Shown here: positions 1 through 11,300 of the stretch, in pieces
Numbering within the stretch: position 1 is the stretch's first letter
How the letters are laid out: each line of letters begins with the position of its first letter
Origin: Ovis canadensis
Lineage: Eukaryota > Chordata > Mammalia > Artiodactyla > Bovidae
NCBI RefSeq assembly: GCF_042477335.2
Contig: NC_091247.1
Location: 228,556,001 to 228,620,000, forward strand
DNA: 64,000 bases
Reading direction: 5' to 3'
Notes under the pieces: generated by a model
Database searches by the model: none
What the model saw: the letters and a program-made list of their open reading frames with translations, nothing else
What the model was told of the DNA's origin: nothing
Program-made: the position numbers and the translations under genes

Positions 1-128
1 GCACCGGGAAGATCCCCTGGAGAAGGAAATGGCAACCCACCCCAGTACTCTTGCCTGGGGAATCCATGGACAGAGGAGCCTGTCGGGTTACAGTCCATGG
101 GGTCAGGTCGCAAAGAGTCAGACAGGCC
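1..128 (+). repeat. Bov-tA type SINE, 3' part
   Basis: The tRNA-derived head is cut off by the window edge. What remains carries the standard body of the ruminant element: a GATCCCCTGGAGAAGGAAATGG block, the AGTACTCTTGCCTGG block and the terminal CAAAGAGTCAGACA box. It is inserted in the sense orientation relative to GRAMD4. Confidence 0.9.
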
Positions 129-137
129 TAGCTTTCT

Positions 138-161
138 CCCCACCCCCACCCCCACCCCCAC
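138..161. repeat. (CCCCCA)n simple repeat
   Basis: A short run of C5A units sits directly after the SINE. From here to about 480 I see no gene or recognisable element. Confidence 0.85.
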
Positions 162-949
162 GGTCTCCCCGCAGGGGAGATGCAGGAGAGTGGAGGGCTG
201 GTGGAGGGTATTCCTTCAATGACAAAGGTGCGACTTAAAGAAAGCAGTCCAGATCCTGAGGACAGGGAGTCCCCTTGGCGTGGGGCTCAGCCCTTGCTAG
301 GTATGCCAGCCTAGAGGGGGTGCACGCCCCGCACCGACCCTCCCCTGCAGGCTTTAGTTTCCCTTCCCTCGTGGACACCGTGGCGTCAAGGTAAAGGCGG
401 TTTCCTTTGGGATGCGGTCGCCACGGAAAGGTGGCCGTCTTGGACCCAGGTCGGAACCACAGGCGGTCCCACTGCGGCCGCCCCTGGGATGCGTGGCCGG
501 CGGACAGCGGATGAAGGGGCAGCGGCACGCGTGCCCGTGCATGGCTGTGCCCGTGGCGTCCGCCCTATAGACTCGCGGGGCCGCGGGGTCCTGGGCGCAG
601 GCGGTGGAAGGCCGCACGGAAGGGCCGCCGCGCGTCCGCGTGGGTGCAGGTGGCGGGGGCGCACGTGCGCCACCCAAACAAAGGCGGCACCGCGTGACCG
701 CGCTCGTTCTCGCGAGCGGACCCGCCAGGGCAGGCGCGCCCCCGCGGGACCGCCGAGCCGGGGCGCGAGGGGAGAGCCAAGGCCGTGCAAGGGGGAGCGG
801 CTCCTTTAAGGTGAGGCGCGGGGCGTGGCGCGGCGGCGCGGGGCGGGGCGAGCCGGCTCAGGTCTTGGGGCGGGGCGACGCGGGGCGGGGCGTGGCGTGC
901 CGACGTGGGGCGGGGGTTAGGGCGGGCGGCGGCTGCGCAGGCCGGGCCG

Positions 950-1194
950 GGGGCGCGCAGACTCCGCGCAGCGGGACGCGAGCGCGCGACCTGGCGCCGC
1001 CGCCGCCGCCGCCGCCGCCGCTGCCGCCGCCGCCTCCGCGCTAGTGGCCCGGACCCGCGGGGCCGCCGCCTCCTCCGGGCTCCCCGGCGCCGCTCGGCTC
1101 CCGCGCGGGCGGCAGGTGCAGCGCGGCCGGGCGGCTGGCGAGGGGCGCGCCGAGGCGGCGGGTGGATGAGAGGTGGCCCCGATCTCCGCGCAGG
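950..1194 (+). other. GRAMD4: GRAMD4 exon 1 (5' UTR, possibly coding at its 3' end)
   Basis: The 3' border is well supported: a consensus donor (AGG|GTAAGC) begins at 1195. The 5' border is only a guess. The exon contains a (CGC)n tract and a weak-context ATG at 1166. Translating from that ATG and splicing to 30873 stays in frame: nine codons plus two bases join the single leading base of exon 2. This predicts a 26-residue extension ahead of the standard methionine. The frame is also open upstream to an ATG at 905. The alternative is that the exon is wholly untranslated and translation starts at 30922. Confidence 0.65.
994..1033 (+). repeat. (CGC/CCG)n trinucleotide repeat in exon 1
   Basis: About a dozen CGC-type triplets, with one interrupting T, lie in the presumed 5' UTR. 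Repeats of this class in CpG-island 5' UTRs are often polymorphic in length. Confidence 0.9.
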
Positions 1195-2085
1195 GTAAGC
1201 GGCGCGCGCGGCGGACGCCCACTCGCCGGACACGCAGACCCTCTCGGGGACTCGCCGGCCCGAAGCCCGGCAGTGCCCTGCCAGCGCCCGCAGCCAGCGG
1301 CCCTCCGAGCCGGGACCCGCGCGGGCGCGCCCTGCATACACGCCCCCGGGTCCCGCGCGGCCTGGGCGCGTGTCACGGCCACCCCCCTCCCGCGCGCGCG
1401 GGCTCCGGCGTCTCCCGGTCCGCGTCATGCCCGGCCGGCCGGGGAGAGGAGGACGTCCCGTGGGCGCGGAGCCTGAGATGGGAGGGTGGTCGATGGGGCA
1501 CAGGCCGCCGGGTCCAGGCTGGGGCGGCGGGTGGGCGCGGTGAATGTCGTCTTAGGAACTCACTCCTGGGGGACACAGGAGAGGTGGGGGGCGACCCCGG
1601 CCCGTATGCCCCTGGAAATGACCCCGCCAAAAAGTTGCCCTCCCCGCACCCCTCCATTTGCCCCGTCTCCTTTCCCTTTGTTCCTGACTTTTAGCTGGTG
1701 GGGCTTTGCTGGGGCCCAGCCTCCCGGGGAGGTGAGGCGTAGGGCAGCATTCCTCAATCTGGGGCGCCCCCTGCCCCGGGCAGGCCCTGCACCCCTGGGC
1801 AGGCTTACCACCAGGTGGGCTGGGGCACCTGTCCGTGCGGGGAGCAGCGCCCAGGCCTGGGCCCTGGACCTGAGGCTTACCCGCTGGAAGCCGAGCCCAC
1901 CCTGGGGGTGTTGCCAGCTCTACATTTCCGGAGGCGGGGAGGATTTGGTTTGGGCACACCTTTTGCAGTGCCGGGTTCCTTTCTTGCCTTCCTAGTTCTG
2001 TGCATCACCACCCCCCACAAAAATGGAGGTGCCTGGGCCCCAGCCTCCATCGCAGCCTGGCCTTAGGGCTTGTCTCAGGCCTGGG

Positions 2086-2250
2086 CCTGGCGTGGTGAGC
2101 TGGGCTGTGCAGCAGTTGAGAGAGAAGTTTGGGGTCTTGTCTGCATGACATCTGCTTGGTGACCTTGGGCAGGAAGGCCTTGAGCCCTCCCTTGCCTCAG
2201 TTTCCCCAGCAGTAAGTGGGGAGGGGGCTGACGAGAGCATTAGATGGTGC
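2086..2250 (+). repeat. MIR SINE
   Basis: It shows the MIR core order: GTGACCTTGGGCAGG, a CCTTGCCTCAGTTTCC block, then AGTAAGTGGGGA and a GAGAGCATTAGATG end. The sequence is old and diverged. Confidence 0.8.
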
Positions 2251-4669
2251 AGCCCCCACCCCACTTCCAGACTGGACACACCCAGGGCAGAGATCCCAAC
2301 ACCAGGAGAGGCCGCGGTGCCCTTCCCTTCTGGGCAGCTGTTGTTGCCCTGACTCTGCCCGTGTGTCCCAGGCCCATGTGGGGGACACACAGTTCGGCTG
2401 GGTGAAAGTGTCCCAGGTGTTTGCCCTTGTTCCTTGCTAGGATGAAACCACAGTCTCACAACAGTTAGCTGGGACCCCTGGGATCAGGGACTGTAAGCCT
2501 GCCCCTCCTTTCTACCGCCGCCCCTCTGAAGACTCCCTGCCTGGTCCAGGTCGGGGGCCTGGCCTTGGTGTCACTGCTTCTGCAGCACTGTGCCCACGGG
2601 CAGGGGTCTTGACCTGCAGCCTGGGCATTGCTGGACTCATGGAGGCAGGGTGTGCCAGTTTGGTTCTGGGGCCTGGGGAGGTGGGTTCCTCCCTCTCACC
2701 CCGCCCTGGGCTGTCTACATGGGTGCCTCCCCTCCTCTGCCCTTCTCTCCGCTGGGCTGCCGTGGCTGATGGGCTGTGGGGTGTGGCCTGGGGATGGGCA
2801 GGGCCTGTCCCTGTGCTGTCTGCCCCCCCCACGCTCCGGAGAGGCATTTCCTGGAAGCCTCACAGGGAAGTCTCCGAGTGTGTCCTGTGTGATCCTGGCC
2901 GCCCTGAGCCTTGCTCTCCCACTAAGGCAGGCAGGGGCCCTTCGTGAGAGGGGAACCTGGTGGTCTCTCCAAGCTGTTGGCCCGTGAAGCGCTCCTCTCA
3001 TCTCCAGCCAGAGAGGTCGTCAGGAAGCCGATGGTCGCCAGCTCTGTGTGACCCCTGCTTCCCCTGCCCTCCTGGGCCTCACCCTCGCCAGCCAGAGACG
3101 AGGAGCCCTGGGCCTGCTTTTCCTGAATCGCCGTTTCTTGCTCCCTGATGGAATAGAGTAATGGCCGGGGCATGATGAACACACAGTATTATCAGGTTCT
3201 AGTGAGAGCGCTGCCTCCAGGGGAGGCCGCAAGCCCGAAGCGCGCTTCCTCTTTGTATCTGCGCATCAGTGTCATCGGAGAAGCGCAGGGCTCCCCTCGA
3301 TGTTCCCAGGGTCTGACCCGTGCGGGTGGTTCTGAGCACCCGCAGACGGGTGGACGGGGCCACCTGTCTGTCTCCAGTCATCTCTTGGGCAGCAGGGGGC
3401 CCCTTCCAGCTCCCCATGCATCTTGGTTTGGGAGTTCCCTCTTGAAGCCGACTGCGCCCGAACTTTGCGCGGGAATGGGGTTCCCCTTGTGGAGCAGTGT
3501 GCCCCCAGCCAGGCCCTAATTTCTGGGGGCCACACCCTCTCAGGGACCTGGGCTGATCTCCCTTCTCGCGGGGCTTCTGCTGTTTGAGCCCCTGTGTGTG
3601 TCCGGATGGTGGGCTTCTGTGGAGTTGTCGCGCTGGGGCCTCACCGAGCATCTAGGGAGCTCTAGTCCGCAGAGGGCATGCGCCCGCTGGAAAGGAAGAC
3701 CCCGTGAGGGCTGCGTGACCGGCCTGCCCCCGTTCCTGTGAGGTGGGCGGGGTGCTTATTACAGGTCTGCTCCCCAGCAGGGTTGCAGACAGCCTTGGGG
3801 CGTGTAGCAGAGCCTTCCTGTTCTTAAAGAATATAAAAATGAATCGGGGGTAATGAGATGTGGGCTGTGAAGGTGTCGACAAGGAGGAATACAGACGCTC
3901 TGGCCCGGGGCGAGCAACTTCTGTTTAAGAGCCCAGACCTGCGGTGTGGCCACTCGGGCGGTGCTCGGAAGGCCTTTGGTCGGGGACTCGAGAACCGGCT
4001 TGGGGGCCTTGGGCACCGCAGAGGGTCGAGGTCTGAGTTCTCCTCGGCTTGTGGGTGCTGTGGCAGTGGCAGCACTCCTTGGGTCTTTGTCCTGGGCAGA
4101 ATCCAGAGAATGCCCTCATACTGGGGGTGACGGTTCAGATGCTGGCTGCAGGGCGAGGAGGAGGCCCGGGTCCCTGACGGGGATGCTCACTTCGTGACTA
4201 GGGTGGTGAAGGCCCAGCCAGCCCAGCGGAGGGGTGGCCTGGACATCTGCTCGGGGCTGGCCTCCATCGGAGAAAGGCGATCGGTTCACTTGAGAACTTA
4301 GAGGCAGGCCGTCCGACTTCTCTTACAGACAGAGTTGGAGCAAGAAAGGGAGGGCCTCCCTAATTAGAGAAGACCGCATTCTCCGCGCCTCTGGCGTCGG
4401 CGTGTGGACTGAACTGAGGGCCGGGCAGCGGCTCGGGACTGTGATTCACCACTGATGACAGTCGCTGTCTCGGGCTCTCGTTAAGACTGGGCTTTGAGTT
4501 GTAATCAGGGTTGTGACTATGTTTGAGCCCTGTGATTAAAGTCCCCAGTGGTTACACCAGCAGACAAGAAGTACTGGTCTGTCAAAAAGAAAAAGAGAAA
4601 TAGAAATCGCTTGGTTCAGCATCAGACGATGTGCGCCGTGTGTCTCGCCCACTGCCCGCGTGGTTCTCA

Positions 4670-4790
4670 TAGCCCAGCTGTCCGCTTCCCGCAGATGCAG
4701 AAACAGGTCCGGAGAGGTAGGCGGCTGGTCTCAGCCCCCGATGAGCTAGGTGGCTCAGCCAGGATGGGAACTCAGGTTGTTTGGCTGCAG
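4670..4790 (-). repeat. MIR SINE fragment (weak)
   Basis: It resembles the reverse complement of MIR: CAGATGCAGAAACAGGTCCGGAGAGGTAGGC, then a region like the motif for a lost site of ACTCAGGT. It is strongly diverged. Confidence 0.5.
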
Positions 4791-4954
4791 AGGCTATGCC
4801 TTGATGATCAGTGGAATTTCTGGGGGTTTGTGAAAGAAACATAAGGAGTAAGTTTACGGTCACGAGGAGAAGTCTCTGTGCCATCACAGGTGCGCTGTTG
4901 GCAAGAGCATCTCTTACCCCAGGCCTGGTCGTGCTCCCTGCACTTTACGTGATT

Positions 4955-5092
4955 GGTTTTCATAACAGCTGGAGCTTGGGGGCTGTTATTAGCTCCCTCT
5001 TACAGATGAGGCAGCCTGGGCACAGGGAGGTTAAGTAACTCCCCTGAGGCCACATGCTGGTGAGTGGCAGAGTTGGGTGTTTGTCCCTAAGC
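4955..5092 (-). repeat. MIR SINE
   Basis: Clear reverse-complement MIR: TTATTAGCTCCCTCTTACAGATGAGG, CACAGGGAGGTTAAGTAACT, then GGCCACATGCTGGTGAGTGGCAGAG in order. Confidence 0.9.
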
Positions 5093-5134
5093 TGAGTACC
5101 TTATGCAAGGCGGGGTCAAGTGGGGAAAACGCCC

Positions 5135-5200
5135 AGTCTGTTGCTGTGTATTCTTGGGCAAGACGCTTGGCCTCTCTGGGCCTCAGGAAACAAAGGTCTA
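5135..5200 (+). repeat. MIR SINE core fragment
   Basis: TTCTTGGGCAAGACGCTTGGCCTCTCTGGGCCTCAG matches the MIR core in the sense orientation. Confidence 0.55.
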
Positions 5201-6284
5201 GGTGGAATGCAGAAGGCCGAGGCCCGGAAACTGGCCCTGGCCCGAGCTGGCGGCGTCTGCACCGCCTGCCCCAGGAAGGCCCTGGGTGGGGGCCCCAGCC
5301 ATTGCACTTCCTCCAGGAGGAGAGTCGTGGTTAAGGAGGGCAGCGCACCCCCTCCCCAGCACTGGCTGGTTTGGGTGGAGCGGCCCTGGTTGTCCCCAGG
5401 GAGCTCAGAGCACACCCCAGGAGCGACACCTGACTCCGGTCCTGGGCGGCTCCCTCTGAAGCGGGGAGGCCTTCAGAGAGCCTGGTTCTGTCCCTCGGGA
5501 ATGGATTTTGTCGGGGGGAGGCATGCCTACCCAGAACCCCCCAGTGCTGCCAGACCCAGTTTGGGAGAACCATGTGTGCCCGTGCCATCAGGGCTGGTGG
5601 TCTGGGGGCCCCTGGGGAAACACTCACCCCTCTGTGATCAGGTCCCTGCCTCGGGGGGACATGCCGCTGCCTCCAGCCCTTCCCTGTGGGCGGGGTACGC
5701 GGCACACGGAGGCAGGAGCCCACCCCCCCCCCCCCCAGCGTGGAGTACAGGGTGGGCACAGCTGAGCCCAGCCCTGGGCCCGAGAGGCCCAGCCTCCCTC
5801 TCCAGCCCTCCGCCCTCCACCTCGGTCAGTGGGTGCTGCCTGCAGGGCTGTTGGCACGGCAGACCCTTGTGTTGGGCACATCTCTGCTCCACCCTGCCTT
5901 GCTGGGGAGGCCTTCCCTGGACACCCTGACTACAGAGCCCCCCTTGCTTGCTGCCCCCTCCCTGGCCAGTCATTGTCCTCCTCCTAGAAGACAGGGGCTG
6001 GCGTTTCCCGCCTGTCCTGGTCTCAACAGCCAGGGTAGGAGTGAGTGGAGGCGCTCCTTGCAGTGAGCCAAGGCCACGGCCTTGCTCTGCCCTCGGGGGC
6101 CCCTCTGCAGCCTGGCCTCCAGGGGCCAGCAGCTTTGGGTCCTGGGGTACTGGCTGTGGGGAGCCCACCTGTGGCTGAGCGAAGCTGGGGGCCTGGCAGT
6201 GGGGAGGGGCTGGGCTCTCCGAGGGCAGGGGGCAGGCCTGGACAGTGAGAAGGGTACACTTGACCCAGGTCCAGTTCCCATGCC

Positions 6285-6560
6285 GCGACATCCACCCATC
6301 GCGAGTGCAGCTCACCGACTTCCAGCGGATCCACAGAATTGTGCAGGCGCCACCACAGTCTAATTTTAGAATGTTTTCATCACCCCCTTCAGCAATCACT
6401 CATTCCCTCTTTCTCTCCAGCCTCTGACAACCGCTAATCTGCTTTCTGTCTCCACGGATTTGCCTGTCCGGGACCTTTCGTATCTGTGCAATCATAACGC
6501 TCTGGGGCCGTTGGACTCTGCTTTCCGTCACTTAGCGGGGTGCGTTTTCATCTGTGTGGC
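6285..6560. repeat. Ancient L1 3' region remnant
   Basis: CTAATTTTAGAATGTTTTCATCACCC, CCTCTGACAACCGCTAATCTGCTTTCTGTCTCC and GGATTTGCCTGTCCGGGAC match a familiar block of old mammalian L1 3' sequence. The assignment is from memory; the subfamily is not determined. Confidence 0.6.
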
Positions 6561-7254
6561 AGCGTGCAGTGGCAGAAGTGTGTGGGGCGCCTCTTGGGAA
6601 GTGTGGCCTCTCTTCCCAACCCCAGGTGGCCCTGGGCCCCGTTTTCTCATGAGTCTGGGGCGGCTTTCCTTGCCTCACCAGGCGCCTGGGGTCAGGTCAG
6701 TTCGTGGCTGTCTGAGAACTCCGTGCTGGCGCCATGAGCCATTTCACGTGACTCATTTTCAGTGGCCTTCGACGCAGTTAGCTCTCATGTGAGCTGCATG
6801 CAAGTCACCGCCTCCAGGCAGCCTTCCTGGCCTTCCCTCGCCCCCGCATTTAGGGCCCTTGTGCCTGTTGTCCTATGTGTGGTCCTCTCTTTACCCGCCT
6901 GCCTTCTGAGCTCCTGGAGGGCAGGGGTCCCCCTTTCCATCCCTTCCCTGGCTGGCCTCATTGGAGACAGGGTCTGGGGGTGAAGGGTTACAGATGGTGG
7001 GGGGTGGCGTGTTTGTGAAGGCGTGGACCCCACGGGATCTCTGGCTGCCCCGCCGTTTCTTCCCTTGATTACCTTTTGTTAGTGTGTGATCACTTGACTT
7101 CGCAGCTCTGCCGTCTGTGTCCTCCAGAGCGGCTCAAGGGCAGGCCCGGGTCTGGCTGTGGGTGTCCTGGGTATGATGGGATAAGTGCTGAGTGAGCCTG
7201 CCCTGCCCACCCCGCCCCACACTGAGCTGCTTGCTGGGTGTTTGGTTTTCTTTT

Positions 7255-7620
7255 CTTTTAATAATCAAGCATGTCTGTTAGAACAGTTTTCGATTTACAG
7301 AAACTTTATAAAGATCACAAAGAGGGTGCCCCGTGCCTGTCCCTTCCCACAGTCTCTCTTATTACTACCATCTCAGACCTTAGTGTGGAACGGCGTTATC
7401 GTTAATGAACGGACCCGTGTGGATACGTCAAGTGAAGCCTGTCGTTTGTTCAGATTTCCTTAGTTTTCACGCGATGTCCTTTTTTCTTATCCCAGGACCC
7501 CACCCGAGACACCGCGTTACATTTAGTTGTCACATCTCGCTCCGATCCTCTGGACTGGGACAGTTTCTTGGACTTCCCTTGTGTTTGATGGCTTGACAGT
7601 GGAGTTTTTCAAGCGTGTTT
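7255..7620. repeat. Ancient L1 3' region remnant
   Basis: GAACAGTTTTCGATTTACAGAAACTTT, TCTTATTACTACCATCTCAGACCTTAGTGTGG and CAGATTTCCTTAGTTTTCAC match old L1 3' sequence also seen elsewhere in mammals. It lies just before a CHR SINE and a BovB, making a nest of repeats. Confidence 0.6.
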
Positions 7621-7632
7621 ATGTGTTCATTC

Positions 7633-7805
7633 CTGGCTGCCCTGGGTCCGGGCTGCCGCGCACGGGCTCTTGCTGATGGCGCTGAGTAGGGCCACTCTTC
7701 TCTGGGGCCGCGCACGGGCTGTTAGTCGCTGAGCTGCACGTGTGATCCTCTCAGACCCCCTGCGTTAGCGGGCGGATTCTTAACCACTGGGCCAGCAGGG
7801 AATTG
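7633..7805 (-). repeat. CHR-type tRNA SINE (cetartiodactyl)
   Basis: It ends in the reverse complement of the tRNA-like head (GGCGGATTCTTAACCACTGG), preceded by GCACGGGCT-rich body sequence typical of CHR-2. Confidence 0.8.
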
Positions 7806-7903
7806 CAGTCTTGAGGGATATTAGGTTCACTGCAGATCCATCTCCCTTGGAGTTTGGACAGCTGGAAACCCCCCATCAGAATTTAATGTTTTCCTCTGGG
7901 TTA

Positions 7904-8376
7904 GACTAAGGTCCGTCTAGTCAAGGCTATGGTTTTTCCAGTGGTCATGTATGGATGTGAGAGTTGGACTGTGAAGAAGGCTGAGCGCCGAAGAATTGAT
8001 GCTTTTGAACTGTGGTGTTGGAGAAGACTCTTGAGAGTCCCTTGGACTGCAAGGAGATTCAACCAGTCCCTTCTGAAGGAGATCAGCCCTGGGATTTCTT
8101 TGGAAGGAATGATGCTAAAGCTGAAGCTCCAGTACTTTGGTCACCTCATGTGAAGAGTTGACTCATTGGAAGAGAGTCTGATGCTGGGAGGGATTGGGGG
8201 CAGGAGAAGGGGATGAGCGAGGATGAGATGGCTGGATGGCATCACAGACTCGATGGACGTGAGTCTGAGTGAACTCCAGGAGTTGGTGATGGACAGGGAG
8301 GCCTGGCGTGCTGCGATTCGTGGGGTCGCAGAGAGTTGGACACGACTGAGCGACTGAACTGAACTGAACTGAACTG
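7904..8376 (+). repeat. BovB (RTE) LINE, 3' fragment
   Basis: It contains the end of BovB ORF2. A frame from 7929 reads MVFPVVMYGCESWTVKKAER, then [10 protein letters not shown], and is followed by the 3' tail AGTCGGACACGACTGAGCGACTGAACT-like with an (AACTG)n end. It is 5'-truncated, as is usual, and carries breaks against an intact ORF2. BovB is an RTE-class element that entered ruminant ancestors by horizontal transfer. Confidence 0.97.
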
Positions 8377-11300
8377 TGGGTTTTGGGAGGAAGAGCAGAG
8401 AGGTGACGAGCCCTCACCCACGCCATCAGGGCGCGTGCCGTCAACGTGACTGGCCCCTGTGATGTTGGCCGCAGTCGCCCGGCTGATGTAGACGGACCCT
8501 TTCCCCTGTGTCTGTGCCGTCCTTCCTGAAAGGAAGGGAGAGATTTGAGGGTAGGGTGTCTGTAAGTGATTTGGAGTCTTCTGGACAGGGACTTGCCTCT
8601 TCGCCCTCATTTACTCGTTTGCTCAGTCATTTCTAACGTCGGTGTGGGTTCACGCGCACTTATGCCTCGAGTTCCAGTGCGGTCCCACTTTACTTCTTTC
8701 GTGGGGCCAGTAGTTCCAGCTCTGGCCGCTGGGATCCCCTCCAGGAGGCTCCTGGGTTTTGTTGATGAGCCTCCGTCAATGTGGGGCGATGTGGGCAGCT
8801 CCTTCCTTCCTCCCGGCCCGACGGGTGCTCCCAGCCCTGGAATCGGCCAGTTCTCCTCTCACTGGAGGATGGTTTCAGAAACGCAGGTCCGGGCGCCCGA
8901 CTTCGCGCTGCCAGGGTGTTGCTGCTCTGGGCCCGTTCAGCTGGCGGAGCAGGGCGGGCACACACCTGCAGCCGCTCCTGTGTGGGGCCGCCCGTGTCCG
9001 CACTCAGTGAGCCGTGAGCTCCTGCTGGTGATCGAGTCTGCAGTCTCCCCTTGCTGATGAGTCAGTTTCTTTCCAGCAGCGGGAGACCCGGCTCCCCCGT
9101 TCGCAGTCCTGTGGCGTAACCCCTCAGTTCCAGCGTACCCACGGAGCGGGGTCCGCCTTGTCCCGGGCCCTGGGGAGCGGCTTCAAGGGCTGGAGTGCTG
9201 TGTGCCCGCAGCTCCCGCTCCCCCGGGTCCTCACTGTCCGGCTCGGAACACTTGCCGCTAGGCGTTCTCTGCGCAGTGCGTGGGCCCTGCAGGGGCTAGT
9301 GGGCCTCTGCCTCCCCCAGGAGGGCTGCAGGGAGAGAGAAGGGAGCTGGGGGGCCCCCTGCTGTGCCTGGCCACCACCCCCGCCCCCGCCCTGGCCTGTG
9401 AGGACAGGCACAGTTGTAGCATCCCTTTGAAATGTGAACGCAGAGCCAGCTTTGAACACAGCCTGGAGGCCCGGCCTCGGCCGCATGAGGAGAAGGGCTG
9501 CCGGCCGAACCCTTTGGAGCTTGACTCAGACACTGGTGGGCCCAGGCACTCGCAGTGGAGCAGGGCCGGGGCTCGGAGGCTGGGTCCCTTTCTGGGAAGG
9601 AGAGGACTGGGGGAGTTCTGCTCAGGCACTCTCGGGTCTCACGCTGGCTCCGGCCTGGGGGTGGGGCGTGGCGGCTGGAGGCTGCTGAGCCGACCACGGG
9701 CAGGTGGGGCAGTGAGCAGCGGCCGGGTGCCCACCTTTTTAGGGCTGAGCTGGTGGGCAGGGTGCAGGCACCCTGGTCTCGGCCGGGGGTTTGCTGGCTT
9801 TGCCCTTCAGAGCAAAGGGGCCTGCCCACGTGGCAGGCTCGGAAGATGCCTGGAGCTGCAGGTGCCCCTCTTGATAATGTGGCGGGGACCATGGACAGGA
9901 CCCCGGCTGGCCTCTGTGCGTGGTTCAGCGTCTTGGTTCCCGTGCACCACGTGTCGTGGGCCAGGCTGGGTGTGGACGGTGCTGTCTACGTGCGTGGGGA
10001 GGCCCTGCTCACACAGTGCTGTCTACACCTGTGGGTCACCATGTCACCCTTCCTGGGAGAGGCGCGAGCTGGCCTGGGTCAGTCTACCTAAGGTCAGCCC
10101 CTCTCCAAAGCTCCTGGAGACCCCACTAGTGTGTGGTTACCCCTCTGGCAGGCCTGGGCTCCAGGCCATGCTGGGAGCTGGCCTGTGGGACGCGTGGCCG
10201 TCTGTCCCTTCTCTGCCCCCTCAGCTGAGCACCCTGAAGGCGCTCATCCCCCTGCTGTGGGGCTGGGCCCTCACCAAGATGGTGCCACGCATCCCCTGGT
10301 CCTGCGAGAGAGCATTGAGGAGGTAGGGGGAGCTGGCCAGGGGCTCAGCAGGCGGGGGCTGCCCTGGGTTGGGGCGCTGCCCAGGAGTGAGCCCCCTGCC
10401 CTGTTGGAGGCCACCTGCTGCGGTCCTGTTGACCGGCTCTCCCTGCTCACCGCCCCCCCCCCCACCGCCGCTGGGTGGCCCCCCCCAGCTCCTTGCCGTG
10501 CCACCCCTGTCCCTTCTGCTTCCTGGTTCATGTTTGAGGGTCTCCTGGGTCCCCCATAACAGCCATAGGCAGCCGCCAGGGGATACTCAGCTGGACACGT
10601 TTCCCCGTCTCCGACTGCGGAGCTCCGGGCTGACTATGGTCATCTGTGGGGTCACAGCTACCGTCGGGATGGGGTCTGTGTGGTGGGCACCATGCCACAC
10701 CCCTGGGTGGAGCCCAGTCTGAGCACTGACGGCTGAGGGGGAGGGGGGCCATGCCTGGAGGGCTCCTGGGGTGGCAGAGACCAGGAGACGGGTGTCAGCG
10801 GTGGCCTCGGGCAAGAGCTTGGCATTTAGAACTCTGATGCAACTTGAGTCGTTGAGAAGACACACTGACCTCCGGTATCATCAGAATCTCCCTCTGAGAA
10901 GAACCGAGTTAGGAAACGCCCACGGGGTCACCACAGAGTGCTTACGCTGCTGACGCTGCTGACGGCTGTGCCTTGAGAGGGGAGGAGTCATCTTGCAGGT
11001 GCGGGGCCCCCGGGGTGGAGCCCTGGGGGGCACGGGCCGGGTGGGGGCCACTGCCCCTGTCTCTGCAGGCTGAGCCTTGAGGTGTCCCCCTTCCCGATCC
11101 CTGGGCGTGCCCCTGGGGTCCTGTGCTGGCCTTGGCATCCAGGGGCTGGTGTTTGCAGCTCTTTTCCTAGTCCGTCCAGAGAGGAAGGTCTGGGGGAGAC
11201 TGGATGGGAGGTCCCCCTGAGGGCCTGTGCCCGTTGCTGCCTGCAGTGGGGGGGTTCCCCTGCGGCATGCCCCCAGGCCCTGCCCTCCCCATCCTGTTAG

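Larger units (their letters stand above)
480..1560. promoter_or_regulatory. GRAMD4: CpG island promoter of GRAMD4
   Basis: This stretch is very GC-rich and dense in CpG, unlike the CpG-poor sequence on either side. It contains a cluster of Sp1-type GC boxes (840-849, 867-876, 882-891, 906-915, 920-929), a CACGTG E-box at 662-667 and a near match to the TCTCGCGAGA promoter motif at 708-717. I see no convincing TATA box, which fits a CpG-island promoter with dispersed starts. The transcription start cannot be fixed from sequence; somewhere around 850-1000 is plausible because the GC boxes lie just upstream. GRAMD4 is reported in the literature as an E2F1-induced gene, but I find no clean TTTSSCGC site here. 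Whether the island also drives a divergent transcript on the - strand cannot be judged. Confidence 0.85.

Noticed and set aside
565..1428. Arg/Ala/Pro-rich open frames over the CpG island on both strands
   Set aside because: Expected from CpG-rich promoter sequence and the CGC repeat. No known antisense protein is recognised.
7929..8153. Open frame resembling a real conserved protein
   Set aside because: It is the C-terminal part of the BovB LINE ORF2 inside a truncated copy, so it is annotated as a repeat.
9280..10326. A 348-codon open frame on the + strand in intron 1
   Set aside because: Low-complexity Gly/Arg/Pro/Trp-rich translation, with no domain or coding-like pattern. Overlapping frames are equally open.
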